The notes: a model not told the origin generated them from the sequence alone. Shown: positions 39,143 to 48,165, counted from the stretch's first letter. The stretch is 64,000 nucleotides of DNA from Acidobacteriota bacterium (GCA_016716435.1 JADJWI010000001.1:62001-126000), one strand, 5' to 3'. Numbers and translations: made by a program.

Positions 39143-40663
39143 ATGCCTGAAAATACAAATATGCCAAGTGTTCGGCCCGTTTTGCTCGAGACGGTGGTAT
39201 TTCTCAGCGGAGCTCTGGTGATGACGTACGAGATAGTCGGTGCCCGCATCGTCGCTCCCTATCTCGGTTCATCGACCTACATCTGGACGAGCCTGATCGG
39301 CGTTATTCTCGGGGCGTTGAGCCTGGGCTATTGGCTCGGCGGGCGGATGGCGGATAAACGTCCGCAACTCGGCGTTCTATCGGCCGCCGTCTTTGCCGCG
39401 GGCGGGCTTGTTTCGCTAACGATTTTGGTCAAAAGTGTTTTCCTCGGCTCTATCGCCCAGTCGCCGCTTCCGCTAGAGATTCTCGCCGTTATCACGTCGC
39501 TCACGCTTTTCGCACCGGCGAGCGTCGCTCTCGGCTTTGTCATCCCTTACGCCACAAAGCTGCGTCTCGGCTCGCTCGATGACACGGGCCGGACCGTCGG
39601 ACGGCTGTACGCTCTTTCAACGCTCGGCAGTATCCTCGGCACCTTTGCCGCCGGTTTTTTTCTTACTCCTTTCGTCGGTTCGACGCGGACTCTTTATCTC
39701 GTGGCCGGTGCCCTCTTCGCACTCGCCTTTCTGATCTCGCCGGTGATCGCCGAGCGAAAGAACATCGGCGCTATCGTTTTGTTCGTCGTTGCCATCGGCG
39801 GGTCAGAACTTGAAGCCGCTTATCTCCGCTCGCAGGGCGTCGCCGAGATCGACAGCGAATACAACCGGATCCGCGTCTTTGAAACGACCGACAGCCGAAC
39901 CGGAATGCGGATGACCGCGATGGTCATCGACCCCTTCGCGATCCAATCCGCAAAGTTTCTCGAAAGCGACGAACTTGTCCTTGAATACACAAAGTTCTTT
40001 CGGCTCATCCGCCACTATCGGCCGGAGCACCGGACGGCGCTGATGATCGGCGGTGCGGGATATTCCTTTCCGCAGGAACTGCTCCATGAATTCCCGGAAG
40101 CCGCCGTTGATGTGGTCGAGATCGATCCCGCGATGACCGAAGCCGCCGAAACGCATTTCGGCTTGAAGCCCGATCCGCGGCTTCGCATCTTTCACGAAGA
40201 CGGCCGCATTTTCATCAACCGTGCTGCAGCGAAAAGCTATGACGCGGTCTTTATCGATGCTTTCGGAACGCTGTTCTCTGTACCGTTTCACCTGACTACC
40301 ATCGAGGCCGTTCGCGAGATCGAACGAGTGCTTTCTGATGACGGCGCGGTGATCGTCAACATCGGCTCGGCTCTCGAAGGCCCGGCAGATGGCTTCCTTG
40401 CCTCAACGCTCGCGACCTATCGCTCGGTGTTTCCGTTTGTTGACGTATTCAAAGTGGATGGTGACATCGAGGGTAGTAAGGTGCAGAACTTCATTCTCGT
40501 CGCCCGCAAGAGCGAGCCCGCTTTTCCCGCCGAGCCGCACCCGCAGGTCACGCCGCTGCTTACAAACAAGATCGATCCCGCCCGCGTTCGTGCAGGCCAG
40601 GTGTTGACAGATGAACTCGCTCCGGTCGAGCTCTTCGCCTCGCGGGCGGCCCGTTACCGTTAG
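39143..40663 (+). CDS. Membrane-fused spermidine-synthase-like protein
   Basis: A 506-residue fusion. The N-terminal half (about 15-230) has six or so membrane helices with ETVVFLSGALVMTYEIVGARIVAPYLGSSTYIWTSLIG, which is the MFS-like head of this family. The C-terminal half (about 270-500) is a Rossmann-fold spermidine synthase-type domain: MIGGAGYSFPQELLHEFPEAAVDVVEIDPAMTEAAE (the SAM/dcSAM-binding glycine loop and acidic residue) and DGRIFINRAAAKSYDAVFIDAFG. It lacks the classical aspartates of true spermidine synthases, so the substrate is uncertain. No separate promoter is visible between the terminator and the ATG. Confidence 0.85.
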   Translation: MPENTNMPSVRPVLLETVVFLSGALVMTYEIVGARIVAPYLGSSTYIWTSLIGVILGALSLGYWLGGRMADKRPQLGVLSAAVFAAGGLVSLTILVKSVFLGSIAQSPLPLEILAVITSLTLFAPASVALGFVIPYATKLRLGSLDDTGRTVGRLYALSTLGSILGTFAAGFFLTPFVGSTRTLYLVAGALFALAFLISPVIAERKNIGAIVLFVVAIGGSELEAAYLRSQGVAEIDSEYNRIRVFETTDSRTGMRMTAMVIDPFAIQSAKFLESDELVLEYTKFFRLIRHYRPEHRTALMIGGAGYSFPQELLHEFPEAAVDVVEIDPAMTEAAETHFGLKPDPRLRIFHEDGRIFINRAAAKSYDAVFIDAFGTLFSVPFHLTTIEAVREIERVLSDDGAVIVNIGSALEGPADGFLASTLATYRSVFPFVDVFKVDGDIEGSKVQNFILVARKSEPAFPAEPHPQVTPLLTNKIDPARVRAGQVLTDELAPVELFASRAARYR

Positions 40664-40664
40664 G

Positions 40665-43160
40665 CTAACGAAGGCCCTGCCCGAACTGCTCCGTGCCAAA
40701 TGCCCCGATGCCGTTCAGCCGAAAGCTGAAGACGATCCGGTTCTCGTTGCGTGCTCCGACGTTGAAGTTGAAATACTGGATGGCAACGCCGCAGCAGTTG
40801 CCAGAGTAGCCGAGCGTGTAAAGCGAACTGATCAGCGGGCTCAATTTCGTCGCCCGGCGGTTCTCAAAATCAAAAAAGACCGACGCTCCGCCGTAGAGCC
40901 CCTTGTTGCGGTCGCCGAGAAAGACCGAAGGGCTCCATTGCGAACCTCGTCGTGTGCCCGGCTCCTTGCCCGCCTCATTCGCGTATTGCGAGAGCGACGG
41001 GACGAGCGTCACCGCCCGAGTGTAATAGAAAGTCTGAAAGAATTTGACGAGCGGAGTGTCGTACCCGACGGTCGCCGAGACCGCCCGGAGCCCGTCGCCA
41101 TATGTGCCGATGTCCGCACGCGTTGCGACAAAGATCGTCCGCTGCGGCCGGTAGGTGAAGTCGATATTGATCGGCGAAAATCGCCGCGGCACGCCGCCGA
41201 ACGTGTAAAATGTCAGCGATGTGATCGGGGCGATCTGGTTCCGACGGCCTGTGTCGAGCGCACCGCCAAAGGTCTTATCGAAAAAATACTTTCCGCGGAT
41301 CGTCAGGCTCGCGATCTCATAGGGCTGCGAACTTTCGGCATCCTGCGCACCCACTCCCGCATCGCGGAGCAGACGCTGGGCGTCGCCGGTTACGGCCTCG
41401 GAATATTTTCGCGTATAGAACCGGTTCGTCACACCAAACTCGACCTCGTTCGTATCCGTGATCGTGTCCATCGCGTCAAAGCGGATTATCCGCTTGAAAT
41501 TATCGACGCCCTTTATATAGCGATAGGTCGCGAAGGGTTCGATGACGTGGCGAAAGCGGAACGTGCCCGACTTGCCATAAAAGTTCCGGGCGAGAGCGAC
41601 CGGCCGGATGTCGAATTCGAATTCCCCGAGCTTGCGGATAACGTCGCGGCCGACGACCCGCCGCATATCGTTGAATGAGTTCGAGTAATACGTGACCCGC
41701 GTCGCCGCCGTCGCGGTGAAGTTAATGTATTTTGTGCTGATCGGGAGCGTCACCTGCGGATAGATATCAAGCCGCTGGCCGATGGCCGGTGAGTTGACCG
41801 GATTGCTGCCCGTCGTTTGCTGGTAAAGCGCGAGATTCTCAGCCTCCTCTCGCCGCGAAACGCCCTCGACGCTCGTCTTGAAAGAGAAGTAAAGCGGCTT
41901 GAGGAATGAGACCTGCGAGGGCCGCTTTTCAAAGTTTACGCTCGGCAGGTTTCGCGTTTTTATCTGCACGTTCGGGATCGAGATCTCCTGCGAGCGGGCG
42001 AGCAGATTGAGCGTATAGTTGTTCCAGCTCTTATTGACGAACACCTGCGAGACCTCGATCGGCGAGATTATCTGCTGGATGCCATCCGAGAAGACCTGCC
42101 GAAAATCGAGGTTCGAGGTGAGCCGCACGTCCGCTGCGGCCGTAAAGCCATTCGGGAAATACTGCACGCCCTCGGCATAAAGCAGCGTGCCGCCCTGGTC
42201 CGGATTTTCCGCGCTTTCCGCCGGGCCGAAGATGCGATCCTTGACGGCGTAGAAACCAAAGTTGAAGTATGACCGCGAGTTCGCCCGCGTCCTTACATCG
42301 AGCCCGTAGCCGACGCCGCGTCCGGTGTAAACATCTGCCCGCAGCGTCGCATCCGCGCTTCGCCCGAGCGTTTGATAATAGGCACCCGAAAGCCTCGCTC
42401 CCTTGTTCCGCGAGTAGCCGATGGTCGGCGTCAGAAAGCCGCTCGCCCGGTCGCGTTGTTTTATCGGGATCGAAGCGAAAGGCACCGGAAGCACCGGCAC
42501 ATCGCTCAGCCGAAACTTCGCATTCTTGAGCTTGATCCGGTCGTTCGGCCGGATGCGTGCCTCGTCGGCGGTAAAGGACCACGTCGGCACCGCCTCGTCG
42601 CAGGCGGTGAACTTGCCTTTGGTGACGACCACCTCGTTGAGCGAGACGCGCTCGACGCGGTCGGCCGTAAAAAAGATCACGCTGCCGTCGTTTGTCTGAT
42701 TCGTAAACCCGGTCGATTCCTCAAAAACACCGAGCTTCGTCCGATAGTTCCAAACGCCGCGTGAGCCCGTTATCCGCTGGTCGTCGCCCTGGTCAAAAAC
42801 GACGCTGCCCGTCGCCTCCATCCGGTTGTCGGCCTCGTAGATCGTGATCTTGTCCGCCTGCATCCGGTAGATGCCGTAGCGGACGTCCACATTCCCTTCG
42901 TGCACGATAACACGCTTGCCTTCCGCGCCCTCGACCGTCTGCCGGTTCGAATAAACGACCACCTCGCCGTCGCCGCCCTCGGGCTCAAAGCTCGGCTTCT
43001 TTTTCGGAGCAACGACGCTCCGCTCTTCTGAAACGGGATTGATGTTCGGCGTGTCCGTGATCGGATTCGCGACCTGCCGCTCGACCGGATTGGTCTGCTG
43101 CCCAAACCCCGCCGCCGCAAGCACAAGCACCACCACACCAAAACAAAGGCGTTTCACCAT
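40665..43160 (-). CDS. lptD: LPS-assembly outer membrane protein LptD
   Basis: A 831-residue outer membrane protein that inserts LPS into the outer leaflet. After a signal peptide (residues 1-20) comes an OstA-like periplasmic beta-jellyroll at about 65-230 (GEVVVYSNRQTVEGAEGKRVIVHEGNVDVRYGIYRMQADKITIYEADNRMEATGSVVFDQGDDQRITG, typical LptD/LptA-fold strands) followed by a large C-terminal barrel with alternating strands to VFSFRLNGIG. The organism also encodes lpxD and lpxB. The stop abuts the spermidine-synthase-like gene on the other strand. I start at the ATG at 43160; an upstream frame extends into repeat DNA. Confidence 0.9.
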   Translation of the reverse strand: MVKRLCFGVVVLVLAAAGFGQQTNPVERQVANPITDTPNINPVSEERSVVAPKKKPSFEPEGGDGEVVVYSNRQTVEGAEGKRVIVHEGNVDVRYGIYRMQADKITIYEADNRMEATGSVVFDQGDDQRITGSRGVWNYRTKLGVFEESTGFTNQTNDGSVIFFTADRVERVSLNEVVVTKGKFTACDEAVPTWSFTADEARIRPNDRIKLKNAKFRLSDVPVLPVPFASIPIKQRDRASGFLTPTIGYSRNKGARLSGAYYQTLGRSADATLRADVYTGRGVGYGLDVRTRANSRSYFNFGFYAVKDRIFGPAESAENPDQGGTLLYAEGVQYFPNGFTAAADVRLTSNLDFRQVFSDGIQQIISPIEVSQVFVNKSWNNYTLNLLARSQEISIPNVQIKTRNLPSVNFEKRPSQVSFLKPLYFSFKTSVEGVSRREEAENLALYQQTTGSNPVNSPAIGQRLDIYPQVTLPISTKYINFTATAATRVTYYSNSFNDMRRVVGRDVIRKLGEFEFDIRPVALARNFYGKSGTFRFRHVIEPFATYRYIKGVDNFKRIIRFDAMDTITDTNEVEFGVTNRFYTRKYSEAVTGDAQRLLRDAGVGAQDAESSQPYEIASLTIRGKYFFDKTFGGALDTGRRNQIAPITSLTFYTFGGVPRRFSPINIDFTYRPQRTIFVATRADIGTYGDGLRAVSATVGYDTPLVKFFQTFYYTRAVTLVPSLSQYANEAGKEPGTRRGSQWSPSVFLGDRNKGLYGGASVFFDFENRRATKLSPLISSLYTLGYSGNCCGVAIQYFNFNVGARNENRIVFSFRLNGIGAFGTEQFGQGLR

Positions 43161-43184
43161 ATCCAAAAATATAGCAGTTTCGTC

Positions 43185-43320
43185 GATGGCGCGTGAATCG
43201 TGAATCGTAAATCGTGAATCGGCACGGTGCAGAAGCCCGCGCGTTAGCAAGGGCTCCAATGCAGAAGCCCGCGCGTTAGCAAGGGCTTAACATCCAATGC
43301 GGAATTCGGAATTCGGAATG
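43185..43320. repeat. Cluster of short-word repeats upstream of lptD
   Basis: Includes GTGAATCGTGAATCG words (43191-43221), two 28-bp copies of a unit with AGCCC and GGGCT ends at 43228-43255 and 43260-43287, and GGAATTCGGAATTCGGAATG (43299-43318). Non-coding. The lptD promoter must lie within or near it. Confidence 0.6.
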
Positions 43321-43335
43321 CGGAATGATGAATCC

Positions 43336-43463
43336 GGATTCTATCTGTGTCTTCTGTGTCCGTTTTTTGTGTGTTCTGTGGTATCGCCCTGAACACTCAA
43401 GAGTCGGACCACAGAAAACACAGAAGGAAGACACAGAAGACACAGACACGGACACAGAAACCG
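43336..43463. repeat. Imperfect palindrome of CTGTGT words
   Basis: TCTGTGTCTTCTGTGTCC at 43341 is mirrored by GACACAGAAGACACAGA near 43430-43450, and TGTGTTCTGTGGT by ACCACAGAAAACACA. Together with 43185-43320 it fills the 320-bp gap between lptD and the next gene. Confidence 0.55.
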
Positions 43464-43482
43464 GAGACCTATTCGTCGATGG

Positions 43483-44163
43483 TTATCGGATAGTCGGGTG
43501 AGTAGTCGCCTTCGGGGTGTTTTTTATTAGGTAGATGGCGCGGATGTGGCCGGATTCCGGTTCGCCGGGCGTTTGCGGGGCGATGGTTATTTCGCTCGGC
43601 AGATTGGTCAGCACGCCGGCCATCGTCCAGCTCGGCCCGCCCTTTCGGCGATATTCGATGCGGACGGCGCTCATTCCCTTCATCAGCCCCGCGACCCGCA
43701 CGCCGTAGTTCGGCCGTGCCTCGAGCGTCAATTGCGGGCTGATGTTCTCCGGCGTCGGCCCGACCTCGTTGCCGACGATCATCAGGTCCTCGCCGATCTC
43801 AAACGTGTAACCGTCCTTCGTTTTGAGCTGATCGACCATCCGCCGAAACTCGTCCAGCACGCCGTAAAACGAGCCGCCCGGCAACGCAAAATTCGTAAAG
43901 GCCGGAGCGTCCACCGGCGTGCCGTTGTCCGTCTCGTCCTCAAGCACGCGGTCCCGCCATTCGATCAAGGCCTCCATCGTCGCCTTGCAGCTCTCCACAT
44001 GAGCGTCCATCGTCAAAAATATCTCGCAGATCAACAAAAACCGCCCAGTCTCCGCCGGCAAAAGCCCCAAAGCCGCCGCATACCCACTGATCTTCCCCTG
44101 AAAATTAGTAAGCGTAACCCGCCCCGCACGAGTTCCCGGAAGCCAATACGTCCTCTTCGACAT
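43483..44163 (-). CDS. Unknown 226-residue protein
   Basis: Starts MSKRTYWLPGTRAGRVTLTNFQGKISGYAAALGLLP at the ATG at 44163, with AAAGGAG upstream. The first 100 residues are helical (ETGRFLLICEIFLTMDAHVESCKATMEALIEWRD), the rest strand-rich and ending in a fibronectin-like stretch (TLEARPNYGVRVAGLMKGMSAVRIEYRRKGG, WTMAGVLTNLPSEITI, RAIYLIKNTP). I recall near-identical short hypothetical proteins in Acidobacteria and Bacteroidetes draft genomes that differ between strains, but no function. The 21-bp tandem repeat array lies upstream of its promoter region. Confidence 0.65.
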   Translation of the reverse strand: MSKRTYWLPGTRAGRVTLTNFQGKISGYAAALGLLPAETGRFLLICEIFLTMDAHVESCKATMEALIEWRDRVLEDETDNGTPVDAPAFTNFALPGGSFYGVLDEFRRMVDQLKTKDGYTFEIGEDLMIVGNEVGPTPENISPQLTLEARPNYGVRVAGLMKGMSAVRIEYRRKGGPSWTMAGVLTNLPSEITIAPQTPGEPESGHIRAIYLIKNTPKATTHPTIR

Positions 44164-44307
44164 AATCAAAGTTCTCCTTTAGTTGTTTTTTTGTTGAACC
44201 GAAGAGCGTAAGGAGATCGGGAGTGAGGATCGGACCTGACCTATGTGGGCTCCATCAAGTTCGCCGCAAATTATAATCAAACAAGGTTTTCTTTTGCAAC
44301 TCTTCTC

Positions 44308-44528
44308 GCGTCTCAAAACGATTTTTTGACGTCTCAAAACCATTCTAGGACGTCTCAAAATCATTTTTGGAGCCTAAAAACCATTCTAGGACCTCCAAAA
44401 ACCATTCTTGGACGTCCAAAAACCATTTTTGGAAGTCTCAAACCCAGGACCTCCAAAAACCATTCCAAGACGTCTCAAAACCATTTTTGGAAGCCCTAAA
44501 ACCATTCTCAGACCTCCCAAAACCATCC
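44308..44528. repeat. Tandem array of a 21-bp imperfect unit
   Basis: About ten units of the type ACGTCTCAAAACCATTCTAG, such as 44329-44349, 44350-44370 and 44391-44411, drifting at the 3' end (AAACCATCCC). The unit is 7 codons long, and a plus-strand frame without stops passes through it, but no start with a ribosome site is present. Non-coding by my reading; it fills the gap between the 226-residue gene and the broken AlbA_2 gene. Confidence 0.7.
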
Positions 44529-44677
44529 CAAACCGCCCCAAAACCCCTTATTTACGTCCTTTCCCGCCAATTCGCCCCCAACAAACCATTCTCCGACGCC
44601 ACCGAACCATCCCAGCGCTCGATTGACCCATCCGAACGGCTTTCTCAGGGAATAAGGGCGATTTTGGGGTAATGTAG

Positions 44678-45229
44678 TCATTCTTCTGATGCCCCATCGG
44701 TCGCCCGCCAATCGTCGTAGCGGGGCCCTTTACGATAGGCGGTGGTGCGTCGGTCCGTTCCCGGCACCTTCTCTGTCAGTCCACGTTCCGACAGACGCTT
44801 AAAAAGATCTTTAACTACATAGTCCGCGGGTATATTACAGACGTCACGGGCCGCTTTATTCCGTATCGTCTCATTTTTTTCGAGATATTCCAGAACAAGC
44901 TTTTCGGGCGAGGCCAACTGCTCGTGCCGGATTACTACCAGGACCGCATTTTCATTTTGCTCTACCACTGGCGGCTTTAAACCAAGATTGCGCATGGCTG
45001 AAAATGCGGTATTAAGCCCTTCGCCCACGTCTTTGTTCGGGGGGTCTTTAAATTTATTAATAAGTCGAACGATTCGGGCATTTCGAGCGAAGCGTTCGTT
45101 CAATATGTTCTCAACCGTCACATGTGCGGCTAAGCGACCAGGACTTTGGACCTCGATGCGATTGTCGAAAATCCGAATATGTACATCATCAGCGATACTA
45201 TAATCCCGGTGCAGTACAGCGTTAGTCAC
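44678..45229 (-). CDS. AlbA_2/Schlafen-type ATP-binding protein, C-terminal fragment
   Basis: A 183-residue fragment. It begins with TNAVLHRDYSIADDVHIRIFDNRIEVQSPG, the region that in intact members is the AAA_4-associated HATPase-like segment with the HRDY motif, and then ENILNERFARNARIVRLINKFKDPPNKDVGEGL, a typical continuation. The last 60 residues form a winged-helix-like end (VLEYLEKNETIRNKAARDVCNIPADYVVKDLFKRLSERGL). It is not a complete gene: the frame joins the middle fragment after a loss of frame at about 45230-45260. Confidence 0.75.
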   Translation of the reverse strand: MTNAVLHRDYSIADDVHIRIFDNRIEVQSPGRLAAHVTVENILNERFARNARIVRLINKFKDPPNKDVGEGLNTAFSAMRNLGLKPPVVEQNENAVLVVIRHEQLASPEKLVLEYLEKNETIRNKAARDVCNIPADYVVKDLFKRLSERGLTEKVPGTDRRTTAYRKGPRYDDWRATDGASEE

Positions 45230-45533
45230 GATTTCGTGCAGTGTTTCGCGGGTATGTTATCTTTTCTAGACCTTTTTCGCCCAGCCTATCAATTTTTTCA
45301 ATTTCCTCAATTGTTATTGCTACCGCATCCCTGATTTGTTTATAGAGATATCCCTCGACAGTGATCGGGTCAAAAACTAGGCTTTCTCTGCTTCCCACGG
45401 GGTCAGATGTTGCGTATCGGTAAATTTTTATCCCACAGCGTTTCGCAAGGATTGCTTGGGGCTCTTCCGCGAACAATAATACCCCAGCAACAATCACGCC
45501 ATCGTCGCGAATTAGGCGTTCTTTTTTGCCCAC
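45222..45533 (-). CDS. AlbA_2/Schlafen-type protein, middle fragment
   Basis: A 103-residue fragment containing ERLIRDDGVIVAGVLLFAEEPQAILAKRCGIKIYRY, then VEGYLYKQIRDAVAITIEEIEKIDRLGEKGLEKITYP. It joins the upstream fragment if one more A is placed in the A-run at 45522-45527 (minus strand), reading WAKKERLI. It joins the downstream fragment at about 45255, where PRETLHEIVTNAVLHRDY is the expected reading. Confidence 0.7.
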   Translation of the reverse strand: MGKKERLIRDDGVIVAGVLLFAEEPQAILAKRCGIKIYRYATSDPVGSRESLVFDPITVEGYLYKQIRDAVAITIEEIEKIDRLGEKGLEKITYPRNTARNRD

Positions 45534-46096
45534 ATTTCCGGTTCGGCAGTCGGAATTACTTCCAACATAAACTCAATCATTGGAAGTGAATTTGTGATCT
45601 CGCTCGCCTCGATTTTGAGCAACTCATCTTCAAACGATGATATTCCTTTTGTATATTCAAGCTGGCGAATTTCTTCTGACGTCGTTTTAGGCAGGTTCGA
45701 AGCACCGCGCCGAACGTAGATAGTCCCATCGGAACTCTTTTTGATGTCTGGCGTTTTGTCGAGCTGTACATGAAGAACCAAACCGGATTCGTCCACAGCT
45801 TCGAGAAAAGATAATTGCGCGTAAGTCGTGAGAGGGAAAATTGAATCGAAAACTTGAAGATGGCTATTTGCGTCCTCGACGGCGGCAAATCCACGCCAAG
45901 CCCGATACCCCGATTTACGATCCTCGTCAATTCCGATGAAGAGCTCGCCGCCGTCTGCGTTCGCAAATGCAGATAATGAGCGGGTTAATTTCCCAGGCGC
46001 GATTTCAATTGCCTTTAAATCAACGTAGTGATCCTCCTGCATGTTGACGATCCTGTCACGTTGCTCTCCTGTAATTTTGATCACATCGATTGCCAT
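45512..46096 (-). CDS. AlbA_2/Schlafen-type protein, N-terminal fragment
   Basis: A 194-residue fragment with the AlbA_2 (AAA_4) domain: EDHYVDLKAIEIAPGKLTRSLSAFANADGGELFIGIDEDRKSGYRAWRG, the E-x-x-x-(F/L)-K...F-A-N-x-x-G-G-x-(I/L)-x-(I/F)-G-(I/V) pattern of nucleotide-binding Schlafen-like proteins, followed by TIYVRRGASNLPKTTSEEIRQLEYTKG. These proteins bind nucleic acid or nucleotides and some act in phage defence or transcription control. The start is an ATG at 46096. More AT-rich than its neighbours. Confidence 0.75.
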   Translation of the reverse strand: MAIDVIKITGEQRDRIVNMQEDHYVDLKAIEIAPGKLTRSLSAFANADGGELFIGIDEDRKSGYRAWRGFAAVEDANSHLQVFDSIFPLTTYAQLSFLEAVDESGLVLHVQLDKTPDIKKSSDGTIYVRRGASNLPKTTSEEIRQLEYTKGISSFEDELLKIEASEITNSLPMIEFMLEVIPTAEPEMWAKKNA

Positions 46097-46217
46097 TCCC
46101 AAATTTTACACCGATTAGCCCTTTAACATAACAACCAAGCGGGCTTTGGACATTTTTCCGTGGCTAAGCATGGCGGGCTTTGTTTATTTGGGGGAATGGT
46201 TGCAGAATCTAGGGGTG

Positions 46218-47555
46218 ATGGGGAAGCGGGCGATACTGGTTGTTGAGGATGAGGAGCTGATGCGGAATATCCTTCGCCGTTTGCTGGAGGCGGAGGGTTA
46301 CAGCGTCTTTACGGCGGATTCGGCCGAGGCGGGGCTGCGTGTTTTTGCCGAGAACGAGATCGCCGTGACGGTGACGGACATCAAGATGGCCGGGATGGAC
46401 GGCCTGACGATGCTCGACCACATCAAGGCCATCGACGAGCACGCGCTCGTCGTTGTGATGACGGCTTTCTCGTCGGTCGATTCGGCCATCGCCGCACTCC
46501 GCAAAGGCGCTTACGACTACATCACCAAGCCCTTTCTCAACGACGACATCCTCAAGACCATCCGCAACGCCCTCGCCCAGGACGAGCTCTTTCGCCAAAA
46601 CCGGGCGCTCCGCCGCGAGCTTTACCGCGAGTACAATTTCTCGGAAATGATCGGCAGCGGGCCGGCGTTCGCCGGCGTGCTTGAGATGGTGCAGAAGGTC
46701 GCCGATACCAATTCGACCGTGCTCATCCGCGGCGAAAGCGGCACCGGAAAGGAACTCATCGCCCGGGCGTTGCATTTCAACAGCCGCCGCTCCGACCGGC
46801 CGTTCCTCGCCGTCAACTGCGGCGCATTGCCCGATTCCCTGCTCGAAAGCGAACTCTTCGGCCACGTCCGCGGGGCGTTCACCGGTGCGGTCGGCGATAA
46901 GAAGGGCTTCTTTCGCTCGGCCGAGGGCGGCACCGTTTTTCTCGATGAGATCGGCGAGACGACCGCCGCTCTGCAGGTAAAACTGCTGCGTGCGGTGCAG
47001 GAACACGAGGTGACGCCGGTCGGCGCCGCGGAGGCCGTCGGCTTCGATGCCCGCATCATCGCCGCCACGCACAAGGACCTCGAGTCCGAGGTCCGCGAAG
47101 GCCGCTTCCGCGAGGACCTGTTCTATCGGCTCAACGTCATCGAGATCGTCGTCCCGCCGCTCCGCGAACGCCGCGAGGATATACCCGCACTCGCAAAACA
47201 TCTCGCCGCAAAGGCCGCCGCCAAACAGAACAGCCCGCGAAAGGCCGTAACCGACGAAGCGATCAACGCACTCACGGAATACGCCTGGCCGGGAAACATC
47301 CGCGAGCTCGAGAATGTGATCGAGCGGGCGTTCATTCTCAGCGACGCGGAGATCACGCTCGCCGATCTCCCGCCCGCCGTCTCGAAGAATTTCAGCGGAT
47401 CGGGAAGCGGCGGCATCAGGTCGCTCGAAGATGTCGAGCGAGAATACATTCTCCAAACTCTGGACTCTCTCGGGCAGGATAAAACGGCCGCGGCTGCGGC
47501 ACTCGGGATAGACCTCTCGACGCTTTACAGAAAACTCAAACGCTACGAAACCTAA
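46218..47555 (+). CDS. NtrC-family response regulator (sigma-54 activator)
   Basis: A 445-residue regulator. Receiver domain (about 1-120) with VVEDEEL and the phospho-accepting Asp in VTVTDIKMAGMDG. Central AAA+ domain with Walker A GESGTGKELIARALHFNS, GALPDSLLESELFGHVRGAFTGA (the GAFTGA loop that contacts sigma-54) and a Walker B-like GGTVFLDEIGE. C-terminal Fis-type helix-turn-helix (VEREYILQTLDSLGQDKTAAAAALGIDLSTLYRKLKRYE). It activates sigma-54 promoters after phosphorylation by a histidine kinase; none is encoded near. The start I use has GGGGTG close by. It overlaps the stop of the next gene by 4 bp, tail to tail. Confidence 0.93.
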   Translation: MGKRAILVVEDEELMRNILRRLLEAEGYSVFTADSAEAGLRVFAENEIAVTVTDIKMAGMDGLTMLDHIKAIDEHALVVVMTAFSSVDSAIAALRKGAYDYITKPFLNDDILKTIRNALAQDELFRQNRALRRELYREYNFSEMIGSGPAFAGVLEMVQKVADTNSTVLIRGESGTGKELIARALHFNSRRSDRPFLAVNCGALPDSLLESELFGHVRGAFTGAVGDKKGFFRSAEGGTVFLDEIGETTAALQVKLLRAVQEHEVTPVGAAEAVGFDARIIAATHKDLESEVREGRFREDLFYRLNVIEIVVPPLRERREDIPALAKHLAAKAAAKQNSPRKAVTDEAINALTEYAWPGNIRELENVIERAFILSDAEITLADLPPAVSKNFSGSGSGGIRSLEDVEREYILQTLDSLGQDKTAAAAALGIDLSTLYRKLKRYET

Positions 47556-48091
47556 CGCGTGAACATCTCGACGACGAAGTAATTCGTCTCATCGATCCGT
47601 ACCAGCGTTCCGGCAAGATACGGAGCCTGAAAGAGCATATCGGCCGGGTACGCTTTCCCCATTATTTTCTGGCCCTCGTTCAATTCGCTCTGCGAGACAA
47701 GCTCCGCGGGAAACCACGTATCGGCATCGATCTCAACGGCCGTCGGCTCGCCGAGCTTTGCGGCTTCGGCAACGAGCGTGTCGGCATCTTCCTTTTCATA
47801 AAGGATGACTGCACGAAGCTTCTTGTCGTTCGGCCCCGGCGAGCGGCCGGGCTCGGCGACCACGGGCTGCTCGACCCACGCAACCTCGACCGGCACGAAC
47901 GGAAGCTTTATCAGCATGCCGAGCTCTTCGGCCTTTTCATTGACCTGCGGCGTGTTCTTTTCATTGACCTCTCGCGGCGAGACCGGTGCCGAGTTGTTTG
48001 CCGCCTCTTCGCCGCCCACGCATCCGGCCAGCGGCACAATAGAAAAAATAATCGCGAGTGCTACAATCTGATTTGAAAAAGTCCTTAACAC
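47552..48091 (-). CDS. Putative lipoprotein
   Basis: About 179 residues with a lipoprotein signal (LRTFSNQIVALAIIFSIVPLAGC, lipid Cys about residue 24). I start at a GTG at 48091 since the upstream frame to 48211 is unlikely. The mature part begins with a Glu/Asn/Pro-rich linker (EEAANNSAPVSPREVNEKNTPQV), then a soluble domain with LIKLPFVPVEVAWVEQPVVAEP and KLRAVILYEKEDADTLVAEA. Outer membrane or periplasmic, function unknown. It overlaps the response regulator stop and is divergent from the MFS gene. Confidence 0.6.
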   Translation of the reverse strand: MLRTFSNQIVALAIIFSIVPLAGCVGGEEAANNSAPVSPREVNEKNTPQVNEKAEELGMLIKLPFVPVEVAWVEQPVVAEPGRSPGPNDKKLRAVILYEKEDADTLVAEAAKLGEPTAVEIDADTWFPAELVSQSELNEGQKIMGKAYPADMLFQAPYLAGTLVRIDETNYFVVEMFTR

Positions 48092-48165
48092 GCAAAAGAT
48101 TCTATTCCCGCCGGCTGCGGTTTGCAACGGAGTGAGAATTGCCAGGCGGCTCGGCAAGCGTTCGA

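Noticed and set aside
44245..44672. Plus-strand frames through the 21-bp repeats
   Set aside because: No start with a ribosome site; the units drift as DNA and do not keep a protein pattern.
46209..47456. 415-residue minus-strand frame opposite the NtrC-type regulator
   Set aside because: A shadow of a GC-rich gene; the plus strand has a full set of regulator motifs.
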